A stretch of DNA of 64,000 bases from Xanthobacter autotrophicus (GTDB lineage Bacteria > Pseudomonadota > Alphaproteobacteria > Rhizobiales > Xanthobacteraceae). Below the pieces are notes generated by a model that was given only the letters and a program-made list of their open reading frames with translations, was not told where the DNA came from and did no database searches. How positions within the stretch are numbered: the first letter of the stretch is position 1; each line of letters begins with the position of its first letter. The stretch is taken from NCBI RefSeq assembly GCF_030015065.1, contig NZ_JAIVFN010000002.1, positions 62,001 through 126,000 on the forward strand, in the 5' to 3' direction. Positions 37,214 to 46,507 of this stretch are shown one piece after another. The position numbers and the translations under genes are program-made.

Positions 37214-38631
37214 GGCTGCACCTGCGGCGGTGTCAGGCCGCGCAATGCCGCCTTCAGATTGCTTTCGGCGTCGATCAGGAAGTTCGCCGCGACGACGACA
37301 CGGTCGCCTTCCGCAATGCCCTCGCGGATCTCGGTGAAGCCTTCGCCGCACAGGCCGATCTTCACCTCGCGCGGTTCGAACCGGCCCTCTCCACGATCAA
37401 TGATCACGACCTGCCGCGTGCCGGTGTCGATCACCGCGCTATCGGGGACAGCAACCACCGGCGCGGCATCGCCTGTGCCGATCTCCACTTCGGCATACAT
37501 ATTGGGAAGCAGAACACCGCCGGGATTGGCGATCTCAATCCGCACTCGCGTGGCCCGCGTTGCTTCACCGACCTGCGGATAGATCAGCGACACACGTCCT
37601 TCGAAGGTGCGTCCCGGCAGGCTTCGAGCCCGGATCGTCACCGGCGCGCCGAGCCGGACGGCCCCAAGATCGAACTCCGGCACATCTGCCAGTACCCAGA
37701 TGGTCGAAATGTCCGCGAGGCGGAACAGCACATCACCCGGCGCTGCCTTCATGCCGTCGACGACATTGCGTTCGAGCACGACGCCATCGCGCGGCGCACG
37801 CCACGTCATCGACAGCGGCACCTTGCGCGTCCGCTCGATCTCGGCGATCGCCTCGGGTGGCAGGCCAAGATTCTCCAGGCGCTGGCGGGCGCCTCCGAGA
37901 GCACTGTCGCGGCCGCCAATGTTGAGATCGGTGAGGAGCTGGGCGCCGGCGGTGGCAATGTCCGGCGCATAGAGCCGGAGCAGCATCTGGCCCTTCGTCA
38001 CCCGGTCGCCCGTGGTGACGTTCGCCACCTCGTTGATGAAAGCGTCGCTCCGGGTGGCGACCACGGAGATGCGCCGCTCGTCGAGCTGGACGGTTCCCGG
38101 CACCCGCACCAGCCTGCCGACGACACGCTGCGCTGCCAGCTCGGATCGCACGCCGGTCCGCTGGAGTTTTCCAAGCGACACCCGCACGACCGAGCCGCCA
38201 TCATCCTCGCCTTCATAGACGGGGATGTAGTCCATCCCCATCGAATCCTTCTTCGGCACCGGCGAGGTGTCCGGCAGACCCATCGGATTGCGGTAGTAGA
38301 GGATGCGTCGCGGGCCTGCCTGCCCGGTCGCCTCGGCCGTCGCCGGCGGCCTGTCCTCGAAGCTGACATCCTCGCCGGCGCGGACGGCACGGAAAGCCCG
38401 GCCATCCCCGGTCCGGCGTGGCGTTGCCGAATAGGCGGGCTCGCGGTCGGGATCCTGATAATAGATCACCGCTCCGGTGCCGGTCGGCTCAGCCGCCGCA
38501 AGGGTCGCCTCGACACCAAGCCATTCGCGCAGGCCGGCCACCGGAAGACCCCGGATGCCAGCCCAGTAGCCTCCGGCCCCCGCCGCCACAACGGCGGCGA
38601 GGGCGAGGCCCGTAAGGGCGACCCGTTTCAC
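37210..38631 (-). CDS. cusB: CusB-type periplasmic adaptor
   Basis: A 473-residue membrane-fusion protein. After an N-terminal anchor come two copies of the heavy-metal-binding domain: a degraded one (IYYQDPDREPAYSATPRRTG) and an intact one (YYRNPMGLPDTSPVPKKDSM, then GMDYIPVY). The barrel and hairpin domains follow (VATRSDAFINEV; APRDGVVLERNVVDGMKAAP). It links CusA to the outer membrane and passes Cu(I)/Ag(I) to it. It starts with GTG overlapping the fixH-like stop. Confidence 0.92.
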   Translation of the reverse strand: MKRVALTGLALAAVVAAGAGGYWAGIRGLPVAGLREWLGVEATLAAAEPTGTGAVIYYQDPDREPAYSATPRRTGDGRAFRAVRAGEDVSFEDRPPATAEATGQAGPRRILYYRNPMGLPDTSPVPKKDSMGMDYIPVYEGEDDGGSVVRVSLGKLQRTGVRSELAAQRVVGRLVRVPGTVQLDERRISVVATRSDAFINEVANVTTGDRVTKGQMLLRLYAPDIATAGAQLLTDLNIGGRDSALGGARQRLENLGLPPEAIAEIERTRKVPLSMTWRAPRDGVVLERNVVDGMKAAPGDVLFRLADISTIWVLADVPEFDLGAVRLGAPVTIRARSLPGRTFEGRVSLIYPQVGEATRATRVRIEIANPGGVLLPNMYAEVEIGTGDAAPVVAVPDSAVIDTGTRQVVIIDRGEGRFEPREVKIGLCGEGFTEIREGIAEGDRVVVAANFLIDAESNLKAALRGLTPPQVQP

Positions 38632-39035
38632 GGTACGGCCTTCAGGACCAGCTTGTTCTCGATCGTGCCGGTCTCACCCTGGATCTTGGCACCGAGCGAA
38701 AGCCGCCAGCCGCCAGCCATCATCAGATTGGTCTTGAAGCGATAGACACCCGGCTCGGTCGACGGCAGAGCCTCGATCGGCGCTGCCATCGTCTCCATGC
38801 CGTCAGGCGCCATGTCGATCCGGGTCGCGAAGATGACGGCGTCGGGGACCGCCTTGCCGGATCGCTTGTCGACGAGTCGGACTGCGACGATGGCGCCGTT
38901 GCCCTGCTTGATGTCCGTCTGAACGAGCCGGAACTCGTAGTCCGTGATGTCGGCACGCGCCGATGAGAGAGCCGCGACGGAAAGCGCGGCCACGAGCGCC
39001 GCCGCAGCGGCGCGCTTCATAGAAGAGGTCGTCAT
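38628..39035 (-). CDS. FixH/YtkA-like exported protein
   Basis: A 135-residue protein with a signal peptide (AAAAALVAALSVAALSSARA) and a small beta-sandwich domain of the FixH/YtkA type (NGAIVAVRLVDKRSGKAVPD, MAGGWRLSLGAKIQGETGTI). Such domains are common next to copper-export genes and probably help deliver or hold copper in the periplasm. It is the first gene of the fixH-like-cusB-cusA operon and overlaps cusB. Confidence 0.8.
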   Translation of the reverse strand: MTTSSMKRAAAAALVAALSVAALSSARADITDYEFRLVQTDIKQGNGAIVAVRLVDKRSGKAVPDAVIFATRIDMAPDGMETMAAPIEALPSTEPGVYRFKTNLMMAGGWRLSLGAKIQGETGTIENKLVLKAVP

Positions 39036-39166
39036 AGTTTGAAAATCCTAGATTCATCGGAGCGCCGTGCGCATGGCCCGGCGTTGCGCGGCCTACGGCC
39101 ACGCGCTCTCGGCCGCCCGAGCCTCGCGGGGGCGGCACGAACCGGCGCGCAAACGCCGGCGATGTT

Positions 39167-39523
39167 CTAGGTTCGCGGAGGTCGGGCTGGGGGCTCTATC
39201 GCGAGCGCGTCGCCCATGACGTCACTGCCCGGGCGGAGGGCATCGCCCTCGGCCCGCAGAACGAAGGCCAGGCGTGAAAGCATTGGTGCCACCGAGAAGC
39301 ACTTGGCCATGCACAATGCCATCAATGGGCAGGTCTTCTGGCAGTCGGGAATCGCCGGCGTCTCATGCGGACAACACGGCATGTCGTCCGCCATTTCGGG
39401 CATGGACATATCAACGGCGGCCGCCATGGCGGCCCCGTTCACCGGTGCGGTGAACGATCCGGCAACAAGCCCTACGATCGCAAGGATCGGGAGCAGCCTG
39501 TGGAGCCAAGTGGCGACCTTCAT
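39167..39523 (-). CDS. small exported cysteine-rich protein, function unknown
   Basis: A 118-residue protein. The ATG at 39523 begins a signal-like segment WLHRLLPILAIVGLVAGSF. The mature part is rich in Met, Cys and His: DMSMPEMADDMPCCPHETPA, CQKTCPLMALCMAKC. These are typical soft-metal ligands. It precedes the fixH-cusBA operon on the same strand by 130 bp, so a copper-binding role is likely but not shown. An upstream in-frame ATG at 39538 is possible. Confidence 0.65.
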   Translation of the reverse strand: MKVATWLHRLLPILAIVGLVAGSFTAPVNGAAMAAAVDMSMPEMADDMPCCPHETPAIPDCQKTCPLMALCMAKCFSVAPMLSRLAFVLRAEGDALRPGSDVMGDALAIEPPARPPRT

Positions 39524-39824
39524 GCAGCGCAACATGTCATAGGCGAGGCGTTCTGGGAATGCGAGCAGCGGTACGAAGCTGTCACAGGTTCGTGGCAAAT
39601 GGACGTCGCTGCCCTTCTCAGGATGAGTGAGTGCGTCGCGCACGCACGCACCCGGCGAAGGAAAGGCATCGGAACTGCCGTCGCCGGATCACATCTCGGG
39701 GATGGTCACGCGGCGCCAAGCAGGATCACCTCCAGCGGTAGCCTCAAGCGCAAAGAGACCACGCCATACGAAGAGAGCTCGGGGCGTGGCCGCTCGATGG
39801 AATCCGCGACACTTCCGGGCTCAA
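39524..39824. other. stretch without recognisable gene
   Basis: About 300 bases between the Cys-rich protein gene and the XRE-ImmA gene. Minus-strand frames such as one ending LRLPLEVILLGAA are open, but I recognise no family and see no good start. It is likely intergenic or a gene remnant. Confidence 0.35.
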
Positions 39825-40892
39825 TCACGGAACTAGCCGGAGAGATGAACCACCGACGGATGGCGGATTCACATCGCCGGTAAGCCCGAACAGCAGATTG
39901 TCGAGTTCTGCCTCGGGGATATCCAGGCGGGCCGCAACGTGCCGGCGTGTCACGCCTTCCCGCCAAAGCTCCGTGAGGACACGGTGCCATATTGCAGATC
40001 GCTCCGACGGGAGACCGTCAGGTTCGTTTGTGCCGAACCGCTTGTTTATCTGGATGCAGAAGGTCCGGTAGTTCCAATCGGAGATCCGGCCGATCCGGTG
40101 AAGCCGGTGCGCGAGTGCCGCTACGGACACGCCCCACCGCTTCTTTGCGAGCACCAATTGATCGAGACTTCGGACGAATGGGATCGTCGCCACGACGTCG
40201 TCGTGAGGCATCAGGAACGACGATGCAAACGCATGTGCCTCGAGCTCGGCAGCGCGCCCTTGATTGGGACCGCCGTGCTTGTGCAGGACGAGGTGAGCCA
40301 GCTCATGAGCGGCGTCGAACCGGCTGCGCTCTGTGGTCTTGAAGGTGTTGAGGAAGACATACGGCTCGCCATCATGCCAACAGGAAAAGGCATCCACATT
40401 CTTCGTGTTCTCGGCCAGCGAGAAGACGCGAACGCCCTTCGTCTCAAGCAGCTTGATCATATGCGAGATCGGCCGCTCGCCGATCGCCCAATGCTGGCGC
40501 AGCGCACGTGCGGCTCCAGCGGGATCGCGTTCATGGCTGAGGTCGAGCAGGTCTGGCTGAGGCAGAACGAACCTTTCCCGCACCCAGGCTGACATCTCGA
40601 AGGCCAGTGAGCCGGCGGCGAGCGCCGCATCGCGCTCTCGCGCCGACATCGCCGTGAGGCTCCGGAAGCTGGCGGCATCAGCGCTGATCGGAGCCGCGTC
40701 GTCCCGGAAGAAGAACTCCCGCGGGAATCCCAGCGCGCGCACCAAGCCGTCGACCGTGTCTTCATCCGGAATCTGCTGCCCGTTGACGACACGCGACAAG
40801 GTGACCGGCGATATGCCAGCCCGCTCGGCGAGAGCCTTGGCGGTCAACCGTTGCCGCTTTCGCGCGAGCTCCATTCTGCCAATGTTGAACAT
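39825..40892 (-). CDS. XRE-type HTH regulator fused to ImmA/IrrE metalloprotease
   Basis: A 355-residue protein. Residues about 5-60 are a Cro/CI-type HTH (LTAKALAERAGISPVTLSRV). The middle holds the zinc protease motif FDAAHELAHLVLHKHGG (HEXXH) with the downstream E in ELEAHAFASSFLMP. In phages and mobile elements such proteins cleave a repressor or antitoxin to switch on genes; the fused HTH may also repress. It starts 3 bp after the stop of the unknown upstream gene, so both are made together. Confidence 0.88.
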   Translation of the reverse strand: MFNIGRMELARKRQRLTAKALAERAGISPVTLSRVVNGQQIPDEDTVDGLVRALGFPREFFFRDDAAPISADAASFRSLTAMSARERDAALAAGSLAFEMSAWVRERFVLPQPDLLDLSHERDPAGAARALRQHWAIGERPISHMIKLLETKGVRVFSLAENTKNVDAFSCWHDGEPYVFLNTFKTTERSRFDAAHELAHLVLHKHGGPNQGRAAELEAHAFASSFLMPHDDVVATIPFVRSLDQLVLAKKRWGVSVAALAHRLHRIGRISDWNYRTFCIQINKRFGTNEPDGLPSERSAIWHRVLTELWREGVTRRHVAARLDIPEAELDNLLFGLTGDVNPPSVGGSSLRLVP

Positions 40893-40895
40893 GGC

Positions 40896-41537
40896 CTAGC
40901 GACGCAAAACAGCAGGCTCGAACTCGATGCCATCCGGACGATCGCTATCAACGATGACATCCGCCGGCCATTCACCACCACCGAGGATGAAGATGCGCTC
41001 GATAAAGCCCTCGAAATTGCCGCCGGAAATGCCCGAAGGCAGCGACAGCTCGGCACGGACATCACCACCTTGAACCGACACGCAGAAGAACCATACGCCG
41101 GTCTGGAGCTCCGCGAGGCTCTGATCCCGCGCCGCTGACATCTCCTCCTCCGGGAACAGTCCCGCCTGTCCCACCGCAATGATGCGGTCAGCACCGGAAC
41201 CTTTTCCGGACACTGCCTGCGGCTTGTGCAGCGTGTCGGCCGCGAGATCGACGCTCTGGTACACGACCTTCAGCGGCCGGTCGGGATGTTTGACCGATTC
41301 GACGTTGTTCTCGCGGTAGCGGACCCATTCGTGGGCCAGGAAGACCTGCCGCACATAGCGGGTGCCATAGATATACGCTAGCAGCCCTTCGGCCGAGGCG
41401 GGATCGTCCAACGTCGCGTCCGAGCGAGCAGCGACCACGCCGCGCACGACCTCAAGCAGTTCCTGACGCGTGACGCCGAACTCGGCGAGGCGAGCGTCAA
41501 CTTCAGGATGATCGGCAAGCACGCGAACCGCAGCCAT
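40896..41537 (-). CDS. unknown protein paired with the XRE-ImmA gene
   Basis: A 213-residue soluble protein with no signal peptide, no obvious membrane segment and no family I recognise. Its N-terminal half is helical (VTRQELLEVVRGVVAARSDA, YIYGTRYVRQVFLAHEWVRY). The C-terminal half looks beta-rich and ends FEGFIERIFILGGGEWPADV. The tight coupling to an XRE-ImmA protein, and the operator-like repeat just upstream, fit a two-gene switch such as a toxin-antitoxin or stress-response pair. The function is open. Confidence 0.7.
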   Translation of the reverse strand: MAAVRVLADHPEVDARLAEFGVTRQELLEVVRGVVAARSDATLDDPASAEGLLAYIYGTRYVRQVFLAHEWVRYRENNVESVKHPDRPLKVVYQSVDLAADTLHKPQAVSGKGSGADRIIAVGQAGLFPEEEMSAARDQSLAELQTGVWFFCVSVQGGDVRAELSLPSGISGGNFEGFIERIFILGGGEWPADVIVDSDRPDGIEFEPAVLRR

Positions 41538-41550
41538 CGAATCGCTCCCA

Positions 41551-41592
41551 CGATAATTTTCTTACCCTCATTTGTGGAGGAAAAAATTATCG
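41551..41592. promoter_or_regulatory. perfect inverted repeat upstream of the XRE-ImmA operon
   Basis: CGATAATTTT (41551-41560) and AAAATTATCG (41583-41592) are perfect 10-bp arms 22 bp apart, beginning 14 bp upstream of the start codon at 41537. AT-rich arms in GC-rich surroundings suggest an operator for the XRE protein. Confidence 0.55.
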
Positions 41593-41828
41593 CGAGCAAC
41601 TGTCTTGGTTGGGTGGTCGGGGGCGGCGAAGGATCGAAGAAGAGTTCTAGTGTGAAGGTATACTCCGCCATCGCCGGCCACCGAGCGCAATAGCGGGCCT
41701 GATCTTCGCGGGCAGCCTCATATTCGTAACCGCCGTGCTCAAAAAGATCTGAAGCAAGAGACTCGCGCGCGTTGAGCTATCAAGGTCTGGAATGAAGAGC
41801 CGGGCTTCGCTGCGAATTGCCCGCCCTG

Positions 41829-44078
41829 TCACCCACGCCCCCAGGAGAGGAGCCGCAGCGCGTTCAGGGTCACCAGCACGGTGGCGCCGGTGTCGGCCAA
41901 AATCGCGGGCCACAGCCCGGTGATGCCGGCAATGGTGGTGACGAGGAATACCGCCTTCAGCCCCAGCGAGATGGCGATGTTCTGGTGAATGTTGCCCATG
42001 GTGCGCCGGGACAGGGCGATCATGGAGGCAACGTCCTTCACCCGGCCATGGAGGGCGGCGGCATCCGCCGTTTCCAGCGCCACGTCGGTGCCGCCGCCCA
42101 TGGCGATGCCGATGTCGGCGGCGGCCAGCGCCGGGGCGTCGTTGATGCCGTCGCCCACCTTGGCCACCACCGCGCCTTCTTGCTGCAGCTCGCCGACGAT
42201 GCGCAGCTTGTCCTGCGGCAGCAGCTCGGCACGCACCTCGATGCCCAGCTGCCGGCCGATAGCCTCCGCCGTGCGCCGGTTGTCGCCGGTGAGCATCAGC
42301 GTGCGGATGCCCTCCCGCTTCAGCGCGGCAAGGCCCTCGGGGGCGTCGGGGCGGGGCTCGTCGCGCATGGCGATGGCCCCGGCGATGGCGCCGTCGGCCA
42401 CCAGCAGGGACACGGTCTTGCCGGCGTCGTTCAATGCCGCGATCCGGTCGGCCTGCTCTTGCGACAGGGCCGCGCGCGCGGCGGCGGCCTGGGGCGAGCC
42501 GAGGAACACCTCGCGTCCTTCCACCTGCGCCGACACGCCCTTGCCGCCCAGCGCCTGCGCGGCTTCCGCCACGGGAATGGCGATGGCGTCCGCTGCCGCG
42601 CGATCAAGGATGGCCTTGGCGAGGGGGTGGCTCGAACCGGTCTCCAGCGCTGCCGCGAGGCGCAGCACCTCGGCGTCCGGCAGGGCGAAGGCGATCACGT
42701 CCGTCACTTGCGGCTTTCCTGCGGTGAGGGTGCCGGTCTTGTCGAAGCAGACGGTGGTGACCTTGCCCGCCGTCTCCAGCACGGCGCCGCCCTTCAGCAG
42801 CAGCCCGCGCCGCGCCCCGGCGGAGAGGCCGGCTGCGATGGCGGCCGGGGTCGAGATCACCAGCGCGCAGGGGCAGCCGATGAGGAGGATGGCAAGGCCC
42901 TTGTAGATCCAGGCATCCCACGCCCCGCCGAACAGCAGCGGCGGGATGACCGCCACCAGCGCCGCCACCACCACCACGCCGGGGGTGTAGTAGCGCGAGA
43001 AGCGATCGATGAGCCGCTCGGTGGGCGCGCGCTTTTCCTGCGCCTCCTCCACCAGCTTCACCACCCGGGCGATGGTGTTGTCCTCGGCGGTGGCGGTGAC
43101 GCGCACGCGCAGCGCCGCCTCCCCGTTCACGGTGCCGGCGAAGACGGTGGCGTCGGGCCCCTTGCGCACCGGCACGCTCTCGCCGGTCACCGGGCTCTCG
43201 TCGATGCCGCTCTCGCCGGCGACGATGAGGCCGTCAGCGGAAATCCGGTCGCCGGGCCGCACCAGGATCACCTCGCCCACGACGAGGCTGGCGGCGGGCA
43301 CCTCGACCGTGGCGCCGTCGCGCTCCACCAATGCGGTCTTTGGCACCAGCGCGGTGAGCGCGCGGATGCTGGCGCGCGCCCGGCCGGCGGCGACGCCTTC
43401 CAGCAATTCGCCCACCAGGAACAGGAACACCACCGCCGCCGCCTCCTCGGCCGCGCCGATGACCACGGCGCCCGCCGCTGCGATGGTCATCAGCATCTCG
43501 ATGGTGAAGGGCATGCCGTTCGCGGCGGCCGCGATGGCGCGCCGGGCGATGGGCACGAGGCCCACCAGCATGGCGGCGAGGAACAGCCACGATTGCACCG
43601 CCGGGACGAAGGTCCCGATGCCGGAGGCCGCAACCAAAGCGAGGCCGCTCAGGAGGGTGAGGCGCGCCTTGCCGGTGGACCACCATCTGCCTTCGGCGGC
43701 GGGGACAGCACCATGGTCGTGGCCGCCGGTTTCGGCGTGGTCGTGCTTTGCGTGATCGTGGCCGGTGTGGTCGTGGCCCGCATGGTCGTGGTCGGAATGA
43801 TCGTGCCCCGCGCAGCTCTCTCCATGGTCGTGTGCCTTGCGCTGCCCGCCGCCGGCCGCGAGCGGAGCGAGGGCGTAGCCCATGGGGGAAAGGCGCCCGG
43901 CGAGGGGCGCAAGGTCGGCGTCCGGGGCGTGGCGGATCACCAGCGTGCCGGCCGCCACCGAGACCTCGGCTTCCGCCACGCCGGCGATGCGCAGCGTGGT
44001 GCCCTCGATCTTCGCGGCGCAGGAGGCGCAGTCCATCCCGGTCACCCGGAACCGGCTTTGAACGAGAGGAGCGGTCAT
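41829..44078 (-). CDS. zntA: Zn/Cd/Pb-type P1B ATPase
   Basis: A 749-residue heavy-metal P-type ATPase. The N-terminal HMA domain has GMDCASC. A histidine-rich linker of HDH repeats (around residues 83-123) precedes the first membrane helices. The transmembrane metal site is CPCALV, the phosphorylation motif DKTGTLT, and the hinge region GDGINDAPAL. CPC with a His-rich stretch and CASC fits the P1B-2 (Zn, Cd, Pb) class. It is divergent from a merR gene and probably controlled by it. Confidence 0.92.
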   Translation of the reverse strand: MTAPLVQSRFRVTGMDCASCAAKIEGTTLRIAGVAEAEVSVAAGTLVIRHAPDADLAPLAGRLSPMGYALAPLAAGGGQRKAHDHGESCAGHDHSDHDHAGHDHTGHDHAKHDHAETGGHDHGAVPAAEGRWWSTGKARLTLLSGLALVAASGIGTFVPAVQSWLFLAAMLVGLVPIARRAIAAAANGMPFTIEMLMTIAAAGAVVIGAAEEAAAVVFLFLVGELLEGVAAGRARASIRALTALVPKTALVERDGATVEVPAASLVVGEVILVRPGDRISADGLIVAGESGIDESPVTGESVPVRKGPDATVFAGTVNGEAALRVRVTATAEDNTIARVVKLVEEAQEKRAPTERLIDRFSRYYTPGVVVVAALVAVIPPLLFGGAWDAWIYKGLAILLIGCPCALVISTPAAIAAGLSAGARRGLLLKGGAVLETAGKVTTVCFDKTGTLTAGKPQVTDVIAFALPDAEVLRLAAALETGSSHPLAKAILDRAAADAIAIPVAEAAQALGGKGVSAQVEGREVFLGSPQAAAARAALSQEQADRIAALNDAGKTVSLLVADGAIAGAIAMRDEPRPDAPEGLAALKREGIRTLMLTGDNRRTAEAIGRQLGIEVRAELLPQDKLRIVGELQQEGAVVAKVGDGINDAPALAAADIGIAMGGGTDVALETADAAALHGRVKDVASMIALSRRTMGNIHQNIAISLGLKAVFLVTTIAGITGLWPAILADTGATVLVTLNALRLLSWGRG

Positions 44079-44118
44079 GATGCGGCCTTTCTTTGCGTCA
44101 CGCTGCGGATCCTAGATG

Positions 44119-44133
44119 CTCTAGTCACTAGAG
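44119..44133. promoter_or_regulatory. MerR-type operator between zntA and merR
   Basis: CTCTAGTCACTAGAG is a perfect 7-1-7 palindrome in the short divergent region, as expected for a MerR-family activator of a metal ATPase. Confidence 0.65.
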
Positions 44134-44145
44134 GAGCAAGCCCCA

Positions 44146-44679
44146 ATGTCCGGCCCGTCGTCCGAAAATTTTCCCGACCTCCTGCCCATCGGCGCGGCGG
44201 CGCGCTTAAGCGGGGTGAAGGTGCCCACCATCCGCTTCTATGAGGAGATCGGCCTGATGCCGGCGCTGCCGCGCACCGAGGGCAACCGCCGCCTCTACAG
44301 CGCCACCCACCTGCAGCGGCTGGCCTTCATCCGCCATGCGTGCGAGCTGGGCTTTGACATCGAGGCTATCCGCACCCTGCTGACGCTGCAGGACCGGCCC
44401 GAGCAGTCGTGCGCGGCGGCGGACGAGATCGCCAGCGCGCGGCTGATCGAGGTGCGCAGCCGCATCGCCGCGCTAAGGGCGCTGGAGGCGGAGCTTCAAC
44501 GCATGGTCGACGGCTGCGCCCACGGCCACGTGGCACAGTGCAGGGTGATCGAGACGCTTTCCGATCACGGACAATGTCAATTTCATAACGGCCAGGGCGA
44601 AAACCTTGGGATCGGCCGAAATTCAAGCGATCTCCCAAGCTTTTCGGGTACGCTGACGCAGCGCTTCCGAAAGACTTGA
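44146..44679 (+). CDS. MerR-family metal-responsive regulator
   Basis: A 177-residue regulator with HTH IGAAARLSGVKVPTIRFYEE, then a dimerisation helix and cysteines in QSCAAAD and CAHGHVAQC. This arrangement (an upstream cysteine plus C-X7-C-like pair) matches the CadR/PbrR/ZntR group that detects Cd, Pb or Zn. It likely activates the divergent ATPase. The C terminus after QCRVIETL is longer than usual by about 35 residues and is probably unstructured. SD GAGGAG precedes the ATG. Confidence 0.88.
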   Translation: MSGPSSENFPDLLPIGAAARLSGVKVPTIRFYEEIGLMPALPRTEGNRRLYSATHLQRLAFIRHACELGFDIEAIRTLLTLQDRPEQSCAAADEIASARLIEVRSRIAALRALEAELQRMVDGCAHGHVAQCRVIETLSDHGQCQFHNGQGENLGIGRNSSDLPSFSGTLTQRFRKT

Positions 44680-44711
44680 CACATCGCGGCTCTTGGGGTC
44701 TCTCATGGTCC

Positions 44712-45170
44712 ATGCTTCGCGTCTTGGCAAAAGTCCTCATGTCGATCACCGGTCCGGCGTTCCGCCGCGCCGTGTCGGTCGTCGTGGTGGCATGCCTTGT
44801 GGCCGGGCCGTTCGCAAGCGCACTGGCAGCGCATCACATCTTTGATGTGGACGGCGCTCTGGGAGAGTTGGCTGGGACCTCAGTTACGCTGACGGGCGTC
44901 GGTGTGTCGAGCACCGACCTGTCGCCCGTCGAGGCATCCGTTGCGGACCCCTCCCTCGCCGCTACGGATGCCAAGGTGTTCGGCGCCGCGCATGACCCGG
45001 CCCAGCCCCAGCCTGCCTCGGACCATGACTGCCATGGCTGCTCCATGGTGGTGCCATATACTCCGGCAGCAAGCGAGGCCCTGCGTCTGCCATCCACGTC
45101 GGAGGTAGCGCCCACGCGCCTGAGCGCCGGCCGCTCCGTTCCCGCAGACATCCGCCCCCCGCGCGCCTGA
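44712..45170 (+). CDS. exported or membrane-anchored hypothetical protein of the czc operon
   Basis: A 152-residue protein with a hydrophobic leader (AVSVVVVACLVAGPFASALA). A short Cys/His motif DHDCHGCSMVVPYTP lies near residue 107. The mature part is otherwise low-complexity, rich in Ala, Ser, Thr and Val. Position directly before czcC suggests a periplasmic metal-related accessory, like the small leader proteins (CzcI-like) of other czc operons. I do not recognise a domain, and the start codon is uncertain. Confidence 0.55.
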   Translation: MLRVLAKVLMSITGPAFRRAVSVVVVACLVAGPFASALAAHHIFDVDGALGELAGTSVTLTGVGVSSTDLSPVEASVADPSLAATDAKVFGAAHDPAQPQPASDHDCHGCSMVVPYTPAASEALRLPSTSEVAPTRLSAGRSVPADIRPPRA

Positions 45171-45235
45171 TCCGACTTCTGCTCGCGCGCTGACGCCCCG
45201 CGTCGGCGATCCGCCATCAGACTTTGGATCAGATC

Positions 45236-46507
45236 ATGTCGCCTCGTGCCCTCGCGCTTGCGCTTGGGGCAGCGCTCGCGCTGCTTCACGCGTCGCAGAC
45301 GCGCGCCGAAACCGCCCGTCCGCTGACCCTCACAAGCGCCCTCGCCAGCGCCCTTGCCGCCAATCCGCGCCTCACGGCGGCGGAACGCGACATCGGCATC
45401 GCAGCCGGCCGCAATACCCAGGCCGGGGCCCTGCCCAACCCCAACCTCTCCCTAGAGGTGGACAATGCGGCGGGCTCGGGCTCCTACCAGGGGCTGGACC
45501 TTGCCGAGCAGACGATCCAGATCAGCCAACTGGTAGAGCTGGGCGGCAAGCGCGAGGCGCGGCTGGCGGCCGCCGGCGCCGGGGTCGGCGTGGCGCGCTG
45601 GGAGCGGGAGGCGATCCGCCTGCAGGTGCTGGCGGATACCGCCGCCGCCTTCGCCGCCGTGCTCGGGGCGCAGCAGCGCGCCCAGATTCTTGAGACGCAG
45701 GTGGCGGCGATCCAGCGGCTCGCTCCCTTGCTGCAGAACCGCGTCCAGGCCGGCGCTTCCTCCCCGGCCGAGATTTCCCGCGCCCGTGTCGCCGCCGATT
45801 TCGCCCGGGTGGAGCTGGACCGAGCCCGCGCTGCGCTCGGCACCGCGCGGCGGGAACTCGCGCTGCTCATGGGCCTTCAGGAGGCAAGGTTCGGGCGGGC
45901 GACCGGCAACCTGCTGAAGGTCAGCGCCCCCCCGCCACTGCCGGGGCTTGTCAAGCAGGCGCTGGGCAATCCGCAGCTCACCCGCTTCACCGCCCTGCGC
46001 GCCCAGCGGCAGGCGGACCTGCGCTCGGCACAGGCCAAGTCGGTGCCGGACGTGACCCTGGGGGTCGGCTACCGGCATTACAACGAGACCGCTGACAGCG
46101 GCATGCGCTTCTCATTGTCCATGCCGATCCCCCTGTTCGACCGCAATGACGGCGGCATCGCCGAGGCGAACGAACAGATGCTGCGGGCCGAAGCGGAGGA
46201 AGCCATCGCCCGCAATGCCCTCATCTCCCAGCTTGGCCGGGCCCATGACGGGATGAGGGCGGCCTTCGACGAAATAGCGCTATTGCGCGGCAGCACCATT
46301 CCAGGCGCGCGGACTGCCTTCGAGGGGGTAGAGACCGGCTATTCCGAAGGCCGCTACACGCTCCTGGAACTGCTTGACGCCCAGTCCACCCTCACCGACG
46401 CCGCCCTGCGCGAGCTCGATGCGCTGGTTTCGTTCCACACCGCACTCGCCACCCTCGAAGGGCTGACGGGTCGGCCGGTGAATCTCAACAAAGGAAAAGC
46501 CAAATGA
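45236..46507 (+). CDS. czcC: CzcC-type outer-membrane factor
   Basis: A 423-residue TolC-family protein with signal peptide ALALALGAALALLHASQTRA. It carries two repeats of the efflux-protein domain (LTSALASALAANPRLTAAER; QAGALPNPNLSLEVDNAAGS). It forms the outer-membrane channel for the Czc pump. I chose the ATG at 45236 over an upstream TTG. The stop overlaps the czcB start. Confidence 0.88.
   Translation: MSPRALALALGAALALLHASQTRAETARPLTLTSALASALAANPRLTAAERDIGIAAGRNTQAGALPNPNLSLEVDNAAGSGSYQGLDLAEQTIQISQLVELGGKREARLAAAGAGVGVARWEREAIRLQVLADTAAAFAAVLGAQQRAQILETQVAAIQRLAPLLQNRVQAGASSPAEISRARVAADFARVELDRARAALGTARRELALLMGLQEARFGRATGNLLKVSAPPPLPGLVKQALGNPQLTRFTALRAQRQADLRSAQAKSVPDVTLGVGYRHYNETADSGMRFSLSMPIPLFDRNDGGIAEANEQMLRAEAEEAIARNALISQLGRAHDGMRAAFDEIALLRGSTIPGARTAFEGVETGYSEGRYTLLELLDAQSTLTDAALRELDALVSFHTALATLEGLTGRPVNLNKGKAK

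Noticed and set aside
43740-43850. Short tandem repeats that resemble a CRISPR or minisatellite
   Set aside because: They encode the HDH-rich linker of the ATPase in frame; the repeats follow codons and are too short for CRISPR.
41817-44243. An 808-codon plus-strand frame opposite the zntA-type ATPase
   Set aside because: It is the antisense shadow of the ATPase; its His/Gly/Asp-rich product matches no family.
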